Part shown: piece after piece, positions 14,321-23,872 of the stretch
How positions within the stretch are numbered: position 1 is the first letter of the stretch
Layout of the letters: each line of letters starts with the position of its first letter
DNA from: an uncultured Roseburia sp.
GTDB lineage: Bacteria; Bacillota; Clostridia; Lachnospirales; Lachnospiraceae
Direction: 5' to 3'
NCBI GenBank assembly: GCA_947644305.1
Contig: CANRYS010000002.1
Coordinates: 62,001-126,000 of the forward strand
DNA: 64,000 nt
Notes under the pieces: generated by a model
Seen by the model: only the letters and a program-made list of their open reading frames with translations
Database searches by the model: none
What the model was told of the DNA's origin: nothing
Program-made: the position numbers and the translations under genes

Positions 14321-16133
14321 TACAGAAAAACTATTTAAGAAAATATTTTCCATACTAAAACCACCGCCAGATTTGAAGTTATCTGAATGGGCTGATAAAT
14401 ACAGACAGCTATCAAGCGAAGCAAGCGCTTCCCCCGGACGCTGGAGAACTGACAAAGCGCCGTACCAGCGCGAGATAATGGACACAATAACGGACATAGA
14501 CACGCAAAAAACAGTCATAATGTCGGCGGCACAGGTGGGAAAGACTGACGCGATGGTACTGAATCCGATAGGATATTATGTTCATTACGAACCAAGTCCG
14601 ATTATGGTAATACAGCCAACAATACAGATGGCGGAAAGTTTCAGCAAAGAGCGGCTTTCACCTATGATACGAGATACACCCGTATTAGCAGAACGTATCA
14701 ACGACAAATCAAGAAACAGCGGGAACACAATACAGCAAAAAGTATTTCCGGGCGGTCATGTAACAATGGTTGGTGCAAATAGCCCGGTAGGACTGCGAAG
14801 CAGACCGATTAGAATACTGCTGGCAGACGAGATTGACGCATACCCGCCGAGCGCCGGAGCGGAGGGCGACCCACTTCTTTTAGCGTCAAAACGATTGACA
14901 ACATACTGGAACAAAAAGCAAGTGGATATTTCAACGCCGACGACAAAAGGAATGTCGCGGATAGAAATAGAATACGAGCATAGCAGCAAAGGGGAGTGGA
15001 ATGTGCCTTGCCCTTGCTGCGGGGAGTTACAGCCGTTAAAATGGGCGAATATCATTTTTGATAAAAACAATCTGGAAAAAATAAAGTGCGTATGTGAAAA
15101 ATGCGGCGTAATATCGACGGAATCAGAATGGAAAGAGCATTTTGTTGACGGGAAATTTATACACGCAGACCCGGAAAACCCGGTACGCGGCTTTCACTTA
15201 AATGCGCTGGCGTCCACATTGTCAACATGGCGCGAGACAGTGGAAAAGTTTCTGACCGCGAGGGAAGAGCAGAAAAAAGGTAACATAGAACTGATGAAAG
15301 TATGGACCAATACGGAAATGGGGGAAACGTGGGAAGAAGAAAACGAAATACTGGAAGAAGACGAACTAATGAAGCGGTGCGAAAAATATAACTGCGAAGT
15401 GCCAGACGGCGTATTGTATTTAACGGCGGGAGTAGATACACAAGATGACCGTTTTGAAATAGAGGTAGTAGGCTGGGGAGAGGAACACGAAAGCTGGGGA
15501 ATAAAATACGCTGTGATTTATGGAAATTTAGACCAGACGCAGATATGGGAAGACCTTGACGCGTTCTTGCAGCAGACTTTTACAAAGGCGGACGGAACAA
15601 AGCTGGCACTGCGCTGTGTATGTGTCGATTCTGGAGGGCATTACACAAACAAAGTGTATAAATTCTGCAAACAGCGGTTCGCGCGGAATATATTTGCAAT
15701 AAAAGGTTCAAACGACAGTGCAGCAGCATACATACAAAAGCCGAAAAAGAACAACAGGGAACAGGCATATAGATTTGATTTAGGAGTTGACACAGGAAAA
15801 TCACTTTTAATGGGGCGGCTAAAGGTAGAAGAAGAGGGACCGGGCTACTGTCATTTCCCGAAAGAGGAAGAAAAAGGCTACGACAAGCATTACTTTGAGG
15901 GGCTGACAGCAGAAAAAAAGGTACTAAAGTACAAAAGGGGAAAGCCATATTTTGTATGGGAAAAGCGGGATAAAGGCGTACACATGAGAAACGAAGCGCT
16001 TGACTGTAGGAACTACGCGGCGGCAGCGATTGAAATAACGAATTTGCCACTGAAAGCGCCGAAGAAAGAAGCAGAAACAAAACAACGCGCGAAAAAGCGC
16101 AGAAGAAAAAGGACGAATGGAGGAATAGCATAA
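14310..16133 (+). CDS. Terminase large subunit, GpA family
   Basis: GTG at 14310 has GAGG 9 bases upstream and overlaps the Nu1-like gene. The 607-residue product has the GpA features: LSEWADKYRQLSSEASASPG, the ATP-binding loop SAAQVGKTD, Walker B ILLADEIDAYP, zinc Cys set CPCCGELQPLKW with a further CVCEKCG, and nuclease Asp in LTAGVDTQDDRFEIEV. It packages phage DNA into the prohead and cuts it, probably at cos sites as in lambda. Confidence 0.95.
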   Translation: MQTNTEKLFKKIFSILKPPPDLKLSEWADKYRQLSSEASASPGRWRTDKAPYQREIMDTITDIDTQKTVIMSAAQVGKTDAMVLNPIGYYVHYEPSPIMVIQPTIQMAESFSKERLSPMIRDTPVLAERINDKSRNSGNTIQQKVFPGGHVTMVGANSPVGLRSRPIRILLADEIDAYPPSAGAEGDPLLLASKRLTTYWNKKQVDISTPTTKGMSRIEIEYEHSSKGEWNVPCPCCGELQPLKWANIIFDKNNLEKIKCVCEKCGVISTESEWKEHFVDGKFIHADPENPVRGFHLNALASTLSTWRETVEKFLTAREEQKKGNIELMKVWTNTEMGETWEEENEILEEDELMKRCEKYNCEVPDGVLYLTAGVDTQDDRFEIEVVGWGEEHESWGIKYAVIYGNLDQTQIWEDLDAFLQQTFTKADGTKLALRCVCVDSGGHYTNKVYKFCKQRFARNIFAIKGSNDSAAAYIQKPKKNNREQAYRFDLGVDTGKSLLMGRLKVEEEGPGYCHFPKEEEKGYDKHYFEGLTAEKKVLKYKRGKPYFVWEKRDKGVHMRNEALDCRNYAAAAIEITNLPLKAPKKEAETKQRAKKRRRKRTNGGIA

Positions 16134-16369
16134 TGGCAGCAATATCACTAAAAACAGCACAAAAACATCTTAAAGAATGGCTGAAAGCAGAAGAAATGGT
16201 AACAAATGCGCAGTCGTACACCATAGGAAGTAGAACTTTGACATACGCCAATTTGTCAGAAATACGGAAATCAATAGATTACTGGGAAAGCAAAGTGACA
16301 AAATTGGAAAATGCACAAAAATCCCGGGGAAGAAACCGGATAAAAAGAGTAGTTCCACGCGATTTATAA
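16133..16369 (+). CDS. gpW-like head protein (DUF6148-like)
   Basis: ATG at 16133 overlaps the terminase stop. The 78-residue product starts MAAISLKTAQKHLKEWLKAE, continues with YTIGSRTLTYANLSEIRKS and has a basic tail. This is the pattern of the small DUF6148/gpW-like proteins between terminase and portal genes, thought to seal the head-tail joint. Position and size agree. Confidence 0.75.
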   Translation: MAAISLKTAQKHLKEWLKAEEMVTNAQSYTIGSRTLTYANLSEIRKSIDYWESKVTKLENAQKSRGRNRIKRVVPRDL

Positions 16370-16433
16370 AAAGATTTCCCGCTATTTCCCCTTTTTTAAC
16401 GTATAATAATAATATCGAGAAATAGGAAAAACA

Positions 16434-16465
16434 CGAAAAAGCACCGATAAAAGGTGCTTTTTTCG
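16434..16465 (+). terminator. Rho-independent terminator before the portal gene
   Basis: CGAAAAAGCACC pairs with GGTGCTTTTTTCG around GATAAAA. It lies inside the late operon, just before the portal ribosome site, so it may tune relative levels of terminase and structural transcripts. Confidence 0.75.
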
Positions 16466-16483
16466 CGCCCGGAGGTAATGAAA

Positions 16484-18106
16484 ATGAATCCATTTGCAAG
16501 AGCAGTTGACGGGATTTTTGCAGTAATTTCCCCGCAAACAGCGTTAAAAAGAGCAGGCGCAAGGGCAAGAACAAGGATATTGAACAGCGGATATGGAAAT
16601 TATGGTGCGTCAACAACGAAAAAGTCACTGGCTGGCTGGTTGCATGGCGGAGGTTCAGCGCGCGAAGACATAAACGACAATCTGGTGGTTTTAAGAGAAC
16701 GCAGCCGCGATTTGTATATGGGCGTGCCTTTGGCGACAGGTGCTATAAAGACAATGCGGACGAATGTGGTAGGACGCGGGCTAAAGCTAAAGCCGACGAT
16801 TGACCGCGAAGCGCTGGGAATTTCAGCAGGGGAAGCAAAAAAGTTAGAAAAACAGATTGAAAGAGAATGGGCGGTATGGGCGGAAAGTGCGGATTGCGAT
16901 ATGTCAAGACTTGATAATTTCTACGAATTACAGCAGCTTGCATTTACAAACTGGCTACTGTCCGGGGATTGCCTTGCGGTGCTTCCAGTAAAGCCGAGAA
17001 AGAACCAGCCGTATGACTTGCGCGTGAATTTGATAGAAGCGGACAGACTGCAAAGCCCGAATGATTTTGACACGTTCGACAATAGGATTGTGGGCGGTGT
17101 AGAGCAATCAGAAGACGGGGAAGTGATAGCGTATCATTTCACAAAGCACCACCCGCTTTCTTATGCGAATGAGAAAATGGAGTGGGTAAGAGTAGAAGCA
17201 TACGGCAGCAGGACGGGAAGAAAAAACGTGCTTCATATAATGTGCCGAGAACGGATAGGACAGCGCAGGGGCGTGCCGTTTTTAGCGCCAGTAATCGAAG
17301 CGCTAAAACAGCTGGGAAGATACACAGACGCAGAACTGGTAGCAGCAGTCGTTTCCGGTATGTTTACAATTTTTATTGAAAAAGAGGGAAGTAGCGAAGA
17401 AGACGCAATAGGTTCAGCAATACCGGAGGAAGAAGAAATTGACGCCGACGACGATACGACAATAGAACTTGCGCCCGGTGCAGTATTTGACTTAAACGAC
17501 GGAGAAAAAGCGCATGACATGAATCCGGGAAGACCAAATACAGGTTTTGCGGGATTTGTAGAAGCGATTTGCCAGCAGATAGGCGCAGCGCTTGAAATAC
17601 CGTATGAGTTATTAGTAAAGCGTTTTAACAATAGCTACACAGCAAGCAAAGGCGCACTGGAAGAAGCATGGAAAATGTTCAGAATGTACCGGGGTTGGCT
17701 TGCTATGGATTTTTGTCAGCCAGTGTACGAAGAATGGCTGGCAGAAGCAGTGGCAAAAGGAAGAATCAAAATGCCGGGCTTTTTCACAGACCCGATACGG
17801 CATAAAGCATTTTGCAAAGCAGAGTGGAACGGACCAGCGCGGGGGACGTTAGACCCGGTAAAAGAAGTGACGGCAGCAGAAAAGAGAGTAGCAAACGGGT
17901 TAAGCACAAGGGCAGCAGAAACTATGGAAATTACTGGCGGGGACTATTACAGCAATATTGAACAGTTGAAGCAGGAAGAAAAGAAGCTAAAGGAGGTAAA
18001 AGACATTGTCAAAGGCAGCAAACAGAAACAGCCAAAAACAGAACAGTTTGCGGGAGAACATAACGAGCAGAACGACGCCGGGACAGACGGAAAAGAGCCA
18101 GAATAA
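16484..18106 (+). CDS. Portal protein, lambda gpB-like
   Basis: ATG at 16484 lies 8 bases after GGAGG (16471-16475); ATG 16478 is less well spaced. The 540-residue product matches lambda-type portals: RDLYMGVPLATGAIKTMRTN, NWLLSGDCLAVLPV, VNLIEADRLQSP, and NNSYTASKGALEEAWK near the C-terminus. Portals form a dodecameric ring for DNA passage. The 3' end overlaps the protease gene by 101 bp. Confidence 0.93.
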   Translation: MNPFARAVDGIFAVISPQTALKRAGARARTRILNSGYGNYGASTTKKSLAGWLHGGGSAREDINDNLVVLRERSRDLYMGVPLATGAIKTMRTNVVGRGLKLKPTIDREALGISAGEAKKLEKQIEREWAVWAESADCDMSRLDNFYELQQLAFTNWLLSGDCLAVLPVKPRKNQPYDLRVNLIEADRLQSPNDFDTFDNRIVGGVEQSEDGEVIAYHFTKHHPLSYANEKMEWVRVEAYGSRTGRKNVLHIMCRERIGQRRGVPFLAPVIEALKQLGRYTDAELVAAVVSGMFTIFIEKEGSSEEDAIGSAIPEEEEIDADDDTTIELAPGAVFDLNDGEKAHDMNPGRPNTGFAGFVEAICQQIGAALEIPYELLVKRFNNSYTASKGALEEAWKMFRMYRGWLAMDFCQPVYEEWLAEAVAKGRIKMPGFFTDPIRHKAFCKAEWNGPARGTLDPVKEVTAAEKRVANGLSTRAAETMEITGGDYYSNIEQLKQEEKKLKEVKDIVKGSKQKQPKTEQFAGEHNEQNDAGTDGKEPE

Positions 18107-19199
18107 ATTCTGGGACTTTATACCGGGGACAGAGACACAGCCACCGGAAATATTGCTATACGGCGCAATATCAAGCCAGCAATCATGGTGGGAAGACAGA
18201 GTAACGCCGACGCTTTTCAACAAGGAACTGGAAGAACTAGGCGACGTGCCGGAAATAGTCGTGCGAATAAACAGCGGCGGCGGAGATGTATTTGCGGCAA
18301 ATGCAATATATACGAGATTGAAAGACCACAACGCGCATATCACAGTAAAAGTAGACGGCTGGGCGGCGTCAGCAGCTACGATAATCGCTATGGCGGGGGA
18401 CAAGATACAGATTGCAAGAAACGGTGTATTCATGATACATGACCCGGCAATGACTGTATGGGACACATACCGCGCAGAAGATTTTGAAAAGCTGGCGGCA
18501 GAACTGAAAGTAATCAAACAGTCAATAGTAAACACATATGCAATGAAGACAGGGAAAGAAGCGGAAGAAATAGAAACGCTAATGTCAGAAGAAACATGGT
18601 GGACAGGCAATGAAGCGGTACAAAATGGATTCTGTGACGAATTGTTGTTTGAAAGCAGCAAAACAGTTGTGGAAAATTCGCAAAAAGTGATAGTGAATGA
18701 AGTACCGATTGACGTATCGAAATTCAGAACGATACCCACAGCGATACTAAACAGCCGGGAAAATCCGAGTTGCTTAGATAATAGTGCAAATAAAGAAAAG
18801 GAGGAAGAGAAAATGGCAGAAAACAGCACAAAGCCAGCAGGCGCAGACATAACAACGGTTGAAGCGCTCAAAGCCGCATACCCGGATTTAGTAGCTTCAA
18901 TCAGAAACGAAGCAGCAGAGGGGGAAAGAAGCAGAATCAAGGCTATCAAAGACATGGCGCTTGAAGGATTTGAAGACATTGTAGAAAGTGCAATGTTTGA
19001 AAATCCAATTACGGCAGAACAGGCAGCAGTGAAAATCATCAACGAGCAAAAGAAAGTGGGCGGCAAGTATCTTTCAGACAGAGAGAAAGACGCAGAAGAC
19101 GCACAGACAAACAGAGTTGGTGTTGACACTACAGAACAGGGCAGCGGAAAGTCGGTAGACGAATTTAATCAAGCTATCGACCAGCTATTTCCAGACTAA
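18006..19199 (+). CDS. Head maturation protease (ClpP/S49-like) with C-terminal scaffold
   Basis: TTG at 18006 follows AAAGGAGGTAAAAGACA. Residues 45-230 are a ClpP-like protease: VRINSGGGDVFAANAIY, catalytic Ser in DGWAASAATIIAMAG and His in VFMIHDPAM. The last 130 residues are acidic and helical like a scaffold. At 18813 an in-frame ATG sits after AAAAGGAGGAAGAGAAA, so a scaffold-only product is expected, as with lambda C and Nu3. It processes the prohead. The long overlap with the portal gene suggests coupling. Confidence 0.92.
   Translation: MSKAANRNSQKQNSLRENITSRTTPGQTEKSQNKFWDFIPGTETQPPEILLYGAISSQQSWWEDRVTPTLFNKELEELGDVPEIVVRINSGGGDVFAANAIYTRLKDHNAHITVKVDGWAASAATIIAMAGDKIQIARNGVFMIHDPAMTVWDTYRAEDFEKLAAELKVIKQSIVNTYAMKTGKEAEEIETLMSEETWWTGNEAVQNGFCDELLFESSKTVVENSQKVIVNEVPIDVSKFRTIPTAILNSRENPSCLDNSANKEKEEEKMAENSTKPAGADITTVEALKAAYPDLVASIRNEAAEGERSRIKAIKDMALEGFEDIVESAMFENPITAEQAAVKIINEQKKVGGKYLSDREKDAEDAQTNRVGVDTTEQGSGKSVDEFNQAIDQLFPD
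18813..19199 (+). CDS. Nested scaffold protein (Nu3-like) from an internal start
   Basis: In-frame ATG within the protease gene, with AAGGAGG at an ideal distance. The 128-residue product (MAENSTKPAGADITTVEALK) is acidic and helical, without protease residues. By analogy with lambda Nu3 it would guide capsid assembly and then be degraded. Supported by the ribosome site and length; not proven. Confidence 0.65.
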   Translation: MAENSTKPAGADITTVEALKAAYPDLVASIRNEAAEGERSRIKAIKDMALEGFEDIVESAMFENPITAEQAAVKIINEQKKVGGKYLSDREKDAEDAQTNRVGVDTTEQGSGKSVDEFNQAIDQLFPD

Positions 19200-19217
19200 T
19201 ACAAGGAGGTAAGAAAA

Positions 19218-19559
19218 ATGGGAGAATTAGCAATCCAGACACGAAGCATAGAGCCGAAAAATTTTTTCGCGGGCGAATTTCCGACGCTGACAGAAACAGG
19301 GACAGCAGGGGCAGCAGTAAAACAGTATGCGCCCATCATGAAAGACGAAAACGGAAAGATTGTTGCGGTTACAAAAGAGGGAAAAGAGAATGTAATCGGA
19401 ATAACAGCGGCGGCAGCAGAAGAGGACGAGCCAGTAGTATATTACATGACTGGAGAATTTTTTGCTGACGCCTTAGAAATGCCAAAAGATGTAACAGTTG
19501 ACGACATAAAGGACGCGTTGAGAAAATTATCAATTTTCTTGCGACAAGAACGGAGGTAA
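19218..19559 (+). CDS. Capsid decoration protein, lambda gpD-like
   Basis: ATG at 19218 follows CAAGGAGGTAAGAAAA. The 113-residue protein has the gpD pattern: an N-terminal arm, TLTETGTAGAAVKQYAPI, then VIGITAAAAEEDEPVVYYM and a C-terminal helix. It would stabilise the capsid at three-fold sites. It sits between scaffold and major capsid, as in lambda. Confidence 0.82.
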   Translation: MGELAIQTRSIEPKNFFAGEFPTLTETGTAGAAVKQYAPIMKDENGKIVAVTKEGKENVIGITAAAAEEDEPVVYYMTGEFFADALEMPKDVTVDDIKDALRKLSIFLRQERR

Positions 19560-19566
19560 AGAAAAG

Positions 19567-20622
19567 ATGGCGAACGAAGTAAGCATTTACACACCGAGAA
19601 CAATGGGGCGGATTGTAAGCAAATTACCGCCCGCGCACACGTTTTTCAGAGATACATTTTTCAAAAACGAAGAAACATTCACGACAAAAGATGTTGACGT
19701 GGATTTTGTAAAGGGAAAAAGGAAAGTGGCGCCGTATGTGCATAGAATGATAGGCGGGAAGACTGTACCAAACACAGGCTACGAAACGAAGACATACACG
19801 CCGCCGCTGGTAGCGCCGGACAAAATTACGACGGTTGATGACTTGCTGACAAGACAGGCAGGAGAAAACCCATATTCCGGCAGGACGCCAGCGCAGCGTG
19901 CCGTATTAAAAATGTCACAGGACTATACAGAACTGCGGGACATGATTGTGCGACGTGAAGAGCTGATGTGTACGCAGTCGATTTTCACAGGTACAATTCC
20001 GATTATCGGCGAGGGAATCAACGAAATTATTGATTTTGGATTTACAAACAAAGAGAAAATAACAACAGCAGCAAAGAAATGGTCAGCTGCTACATCTGAC
20101 CCGATTGGAGACTTAAAACGCTGGCACAAAACAGTACAGAAGACAGGGTTCACAAATTGCAATATGTGTATTATGGCGGACAATGTAGCGACTGCATTTG
20201 TCAATCATGAGAAAGTACAGAAAATGCTTGACGTGAAAAATTTCAATCTGGCGGTAATACAGCCAAAACAGTTACCGAACGGCGTTACATATGTAGGAAC
20301 GGTGCATGAACTGGGTATGGATATTTACACATACAATGAATGGTATCTGGACGACTGGACAACGCCGGGAACGGAGGAAGAGAAGCCGCTTGTGCCGGAC
20401 AACACGCTGGCGCTGATTTCAAGCAATGCAAGTTATTCTATGTATTACGGTGCAATTACTCTGATAAACGAAACGACAAAAGATTTTGTTACGGTTGAGG
20501 GAAAATATGTGCCGGAAACATGGGTAGAGAGGAAGCCAGCACGCCGTTTCTTGCAGTTGTCAAGCGCGCCTTTGTCTGTGCCGCATGAAGTTGACAGCTG
20601 GTTTGTAGCGGAGGTACTCTGA
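19567..20622 (+). CDS. Major capsid protein, lambda gpE-like
   Basis: ATG at 19567 follows ACGGAGGTAAAGAAAAG. The 351-residue product has the gpE-family features: LPPAHTFFRDTFFKNEETF, VDVDFVKGKRKVAPYVH, and a C-terminus with RFLQLSSAPLSVPHEVDSWF. It forms the HK97-fold shell. The length is typical. The next gene overlaps its stop by one base. Confidence 0.93.
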   Translation: MANEVSIYTPRTMGRIVSKLPPAHTFFRDTFFKNEETFTTKDVDVDFVKGKRKVAPYVHRMIGGKTVPNTGYETKTYTPPLVAPDKITTVDDLLTRQAGENPYSGRTPAQRAVLKMSQDYTELRDMIVRREELMCTQSIFTGTIPIIGEGINEIIDFGFTNKEKITTAAKKWSAATSDPIGDLKRWHKTVQKTGFTNCNMCIMADNVATAFVNHEKVQKMLDVKNFNLAVIQPKQLPNGVTYVGTVHELGMDIYTYNEWYLDDWTTPGTEEEKPLVPDNTLALISSNASYSMYYGAITLINETTKDFVTVEGKYVPETWVERKPARRFLQLSSAPLSVPHEVDSWFVAEVL

Positions 20623-20966
20623 TGGATTTCAAAAGCCAGATTGTAAGAGACATGAAAGTTTTTCACAATCCGGCTGAAATGGCTGAACTGCTTGACATAT
20701 ATTACAACGGGAACTGTTATACAGTACCCGTTGTAATGGACCATACACAGGTAAAAGACAGACCGACAACAGCAGACCACGCGGAGGGGATAAATCAAAT
20801 AGACTGCGTAGCATATATGGCGCTGACTGATATAGGAATCGTGCCACAAAAAGGCGCGTCTATAGAGATAGGGACAGAACAGACGGGATATACAGAATAT
20901 CAGATTTCAAACGCAAACTGCGAAGACGGCGAAGTTATTCTTGAAATGGTGGTGTATGCGGAATGA
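20622..20966 (+). CDS. Head-tail joining protein, lambda FII-like
   Basis: ATG at 20622 overlaps the capsid stop (TGATGG) with GCGGAGGTACTC before it. The 114-residue product (MDFKSQIVRDMKVFHNPAEM, then VAYMALTDIGIVPQKG) fits the phage attachment/ATP-binding-sugar-transporter-like family placed after gpE. Its position and beta-rich character support the call; residue-level evidence is limited. Confidence 0.65.
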   Translation: MDFKSQIVRDMKVFHNPAEMAELLDIYYNGNCYTVPVVMDHTQVKDRPTTADHAEGINQIDCVAYMALTDIGIVPQKGASIEIGTEQTGYTEYQISNANCEDGEVILEMVVYAE

Positions 20967-21574
20967 TAGAAATATCAGAAGAAACAGTGAACCGGGTAGA
21001 AAGAATACTTGCGGAAGTTCCGGGAGGGGCGCAGAAAGCACTATCGGCAGCAATGAACAGAGGGCTGGCAAAGGTGCGGACGGCAGCTTTCAAGGAAGTG
21101 CGAAGCGTATACGCGGTACAATACAGCGCGTTAAAAGAAAAGACAAGCATAAGGACAAAGAAAGCAAGCACGTCAAATCTTGCGGGAGAAGTATATTTTT
21201 CCGGCGTAAAAATACCGCTGTATAAATTCAAAGTAACGCCACAGGCAGCAGCAACAGGCGCGAAAGTTATGGCAACGGTACAGAAAGGAAATCAGACAGA
21301 ATTTTCAAATGCGTTTATTGCAATGATGGGAAGCGGGCATATAGGCGTCTTTGAGAGAACCGGAACACAGGGCATAAAGTCAAGAACAGAACAATACAAA
21401 GCGGGCAAACACACAGAAAAACTGGAAGAAAAAATGGGCTTGTCCGTACCGCAGATGGTAGGAAACAGTGACGTCATAGAGCGTGTATCTGCGGAAGCAC
21501 AGGAAACCATAAACACAAGAGTAGAACATGAAATAGACAGGATTTTGAACGGATACGGAGGTGGCAAGAAGTGA
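20963..21574 (+). CDS. Minor tail protein Z-like
   Basis: ATG at 20963 overlaps the previous stop by 4 bp. The 203-residue protein has VPGGAQKALSAAMNRGLAKV at the start and HIGVFERTGTQG later, the pattern of the Minor_tail_Z/HK97-gp10-like completion family. These proteins terminate the tail or head-tail interface. Gene order (capsid, FII-like, Z-like) agrees. Confidence 0.72.
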   Translation: MIEISEETVNRVERILAEVPGGAQKALSAAMNRGLAKVRTAAFKEVRSVYAVQYSALKEKTSIRTKKASTSNLAGEVYFSGVKIPLYKFKVTPQAAATGAKVMATVQKGNQTEFSNAFIAMMGSGHIGVFERTGTQGIKSRTEQYKAGKHTEKLEEKMGLSVPQMVGNSDVIERVSAEAQETINTRVEHEIDRILNGYGGGKK

Positions 21575-22059
21575 CGCCTATATATTTACTTGAAGCGCTG
21601 ACAGAGTTTGTAAAAGAGCAGACAAAAGACATAATATTGCCAGTGCGGGTAAGGAAAGAGGGGACGGAAGACAAAGAACGAGCGGCAAATGTGTATAAAA
21701 TGGCATTGCCAAAAAAAGAAGACCAGACACAGAAAGCGCCGTATATTCTCTTGCAAGTGCTAAACGGCAAGGACGACAAGCCGGACGGCGGACTGCAAAG
21801 GAATATGTGCGCGATACGAATTGTGGTGGTTGTATACGCAGAAAGCGCAGAGCATGGAACATACCATGTCTTGAATATCATTTCCCGCTTGCGAAGCGAA
21901 CTTGAAAAAGCTGGCGTCATAGGCGGGAAATTTACATTACAAATGCCACTGGAATACATTATTTATCCAGACAATATTCCACCATATTTTGTGGGCGAAA
22001 TGATGACTAACTGGCATGGACCAACAATACAAAGGGAGGTAGAAGAATTATGGCAGTAA
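21571..22059 (+). CDS. Tail terminator/completion-like protein
   Basis: GTG at 21571 overlaps the Z-like gene by 4 bp and follows ACGGAGGTGGCAAGAA. The 162-residue product (MTPIYLLEALTEFVKEQTKD) has a central NMCAIRIVVVVYAESAEHG strand region and GPTIQREVEELW at the end. Size and place just before the sheath match tail-terminator proteins; homology is inferred mainly from context. Confidence 0.6.
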   Translation: MTPIYLLEALTEFVKEQTKDIILPVRVRKEGTEDKERAANVYKMALPKKEDQTQKAPYILLQVLNGKDDKPDGGLQRNMCAIRIVVVVYAESAEHGTYHVLNIISRLRSELEKAGVIGGKFTLQMPLEYIIYPDNIPPYFVGEMMTNWHGPTIQREVEELWQ

Positions 22060-22427
22060 AAAAGACCACAGCAACGCCAAAAGCAACGGAAAACAACACA
22101 GACGAAGAAGTTACCACAAAAGAAGAAAAAGCCGTTAAAACGGAAAATACAGCGTCAGAGACGGGAGAGGAAACACAGCTTGTCTATATAGGACCATCGC
22201 TGCCAAAAGGACAGCTGAAATCAAATACGATTTTTGCGGGGACGCGGGAAGACATTATGAAAAATATCGCAGGAATTACAGAAAAAATTCCACTGGTAGA
22301 AAAGATGTTTGTCCCGGTATCAGAACTTGCGGACAAGAAGCAGAGAGTAAAGACGGAGGGAAATATCTACAACAAGTTTTACAAAGACATTGCTTCCGCA
22401 GCAACAAAGTTATTAGAGGAGGAATAA
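22050..22427 (+). CDS. Small structural protein with Lys/Thr-rich N-terminus
   Basis: ATG at 22050 follows AAAGGGAGGTAGAAGA. Residues 1-45 are low-complexity Thr/Glu/Lys; the rest has VYIGPSLPKGQLKSNTIFAG and a helical C-terminus ending KLLEEE. Such proteins often precede the sheath in contractile-tail prophages. Precise role unknown. Confidence 0.6.
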   Translation: MAVKKTTATPKATENNTDEEVTTKEEKAVKTENTASETGEETQLVYIGPSLPKGQLKSNTIFAGTREDIMKNIAGITEKIPLVEKMFVPVSELADKKQRVKTEGNIYNKFYKDIASAATKLLEEE

Positions 22428-22430
22428 AAG

Positions 22431-23858
22431 ATGGCAAGTATTACGCATGGTATTGAAACAAGCAAGCTGCGCACAAGCGTCTCTACGCCAGTGACAGTTG
22501 CAAGCGGAGTACATTTTGTAGTGGGGACAGCGCCAGTGCATACAGTAGGCGGAAAAGTGAATGAGGTTGTAATGCTGACCACATACGCAGAAGCAGCGGA
22601 ACTGATTGGATATTCCGACGACTGGAAAAAGTACAGCCTTTGCGAAGAAGTCTATACGGCGTTTTCGCTGTATGGGGTATCGCCGATTTTTGTTGTAAAC
22701 GTACTTGACGCAAAGAAACACAAAAAAGAGGTAGAGGGCGAGGAACTGGCGGTTATTGACAATCAAATCAAGCTGCCATTTGAAGCAATCGAGGACACTA
22801 TAATGATAACCGGAAAGACAAAAGATACTGATTACGGCGTAATTTATTCAGATGGTTACTGTATCGTAGAATTTCTGGAAAATACAACGGGGACAATGAC
22901 GGTAAGCTATTCAGCGGTAGCGCCGGAAATGGTGGATAAAAAGGATATTATAGGCGGCTATGACGTCAATACAAAGAAGAACAAAGGCTTTGAATGTATT
23001 GATGAAGTTTTCCCGAAATACACATACGCGCCAGATTTGTTATTGTGTCCAAATTGGTCACACGACAGCGAAGTTGCAGCGATAATGTCAGCGAAATGCG
23101 AGGGAATCAACGGAGTGTTTGACGCAGACGCAATACTGGACATTGACACAACAGACAGTGGGGTTACATATTATTCAGACGCGCCGGAGTGGAAGAAAAA
23201 GAAGAACTTCACAAAAACAAATGAAATTGTATGCTTCCCGCGCTTGAAGCTGGGAGATACGCAGTACAATTTCAGTACGCAGTTAGCCGGGCTTATATCG
23301 CAGACAGACCAAGACGGGGACTACGGGGACGGGACGCCTTGCGAAAGCGCGTCAAACAAATCATTGCAAGCAGACAGCATGGTTATTGCTTCCGGCGAAG
23401 AGGTAGTGCTTGACGTACAGAAAGCAAACTACCTAAACGACAATGGAATTGTAACGGCGCTGAATTTTTACAACGGCTTTGTAAGCTGGGGGAATTATAC
23501 AGCGTGCTATCCGTCGAACACAGACCCAGTTGACTACTTCTACTGCATATCCAGAATGTTCAAATGGGTTGCAAAAACAGTAGTATTGTCATACTGGTCA
23601 AGTCTTGACGGGAAAATGACAAGACGGCTGATTGACACAATACTGCAAGGAATAAACGACTGGCTGAATGGGCTGACGTCGGAGGAAAAAATTCTGGGCG
23701 GGCGCGTAGAGTTTAACGAAGACGAAAACACAACAACGGCGCTGATGGCTGGAAAAGCAAAATTCCATGTATTTCTGACGCCGCCATCACCTATGCAGAA
23801 GCTGGAATTTGTATTTGAATATGACATTTCATATTTGACTACGTTATTTGCAGCATAA
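22431..23858 (+). CDS. Contractile tail sheath protein
   Basis: ATG at 22431 follows GAGGAGGAATAAAAG. The 475-residue product matches P2 FI-type sheaths: GIETSKLRTSVSTPVTVASG at the start, YTYAPDLLLCPNWSHD in the middle, SYWSSLDGKMTRRLIDTI and a C-terminal strand. It contracts to drive the tube into the host. Its presence makes the phage a myovirus despite the lambda-like head genes. Confidence 0.92.
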   Translation: MASITHGIETSKLRTSVSTPVTVASGVHFVVGTAPVHTVGGKVNEVVMLTTYAEAAELIGYSDDWKKYSLCEEVYTAFSLYGVSPIFVVNVLDAKKHKKEVEGEELAVIDNQIKLPFEAIEDTIMITGKTKDTDYGVIYSDGYCIVEFLENTTGTMTVSYSAVAPEMVDKKDIIGGYDVNTKKNKGFECIDEVFPKYTYAPDLLLCPNWSHDSEVAAIMSAKCEGINGVFDADAILDIDTTDSGVTYYSDAPEWKKKKNFTKTNEIVCFPRLKLGDTQYNFSTQLAGLISQTDQDGDYGDGTPCESASNKSLQADSMVIASGEEVVLDVQKANYLNDNGIVTALNFYNGFVSWGNYTACYPSNTDPVDYFYCISRMFKWVAKTVVLSYWSSLDGKMTRRLIDTILQGINDWLNGLTSEEKILGGRVEFNEDENTTTALMAGKAKFHVFLTPPSPMQKLEFVFEYDISYLTTLFAA

Positions 23859-23872
23859 AGGAGGAAAGAGAC

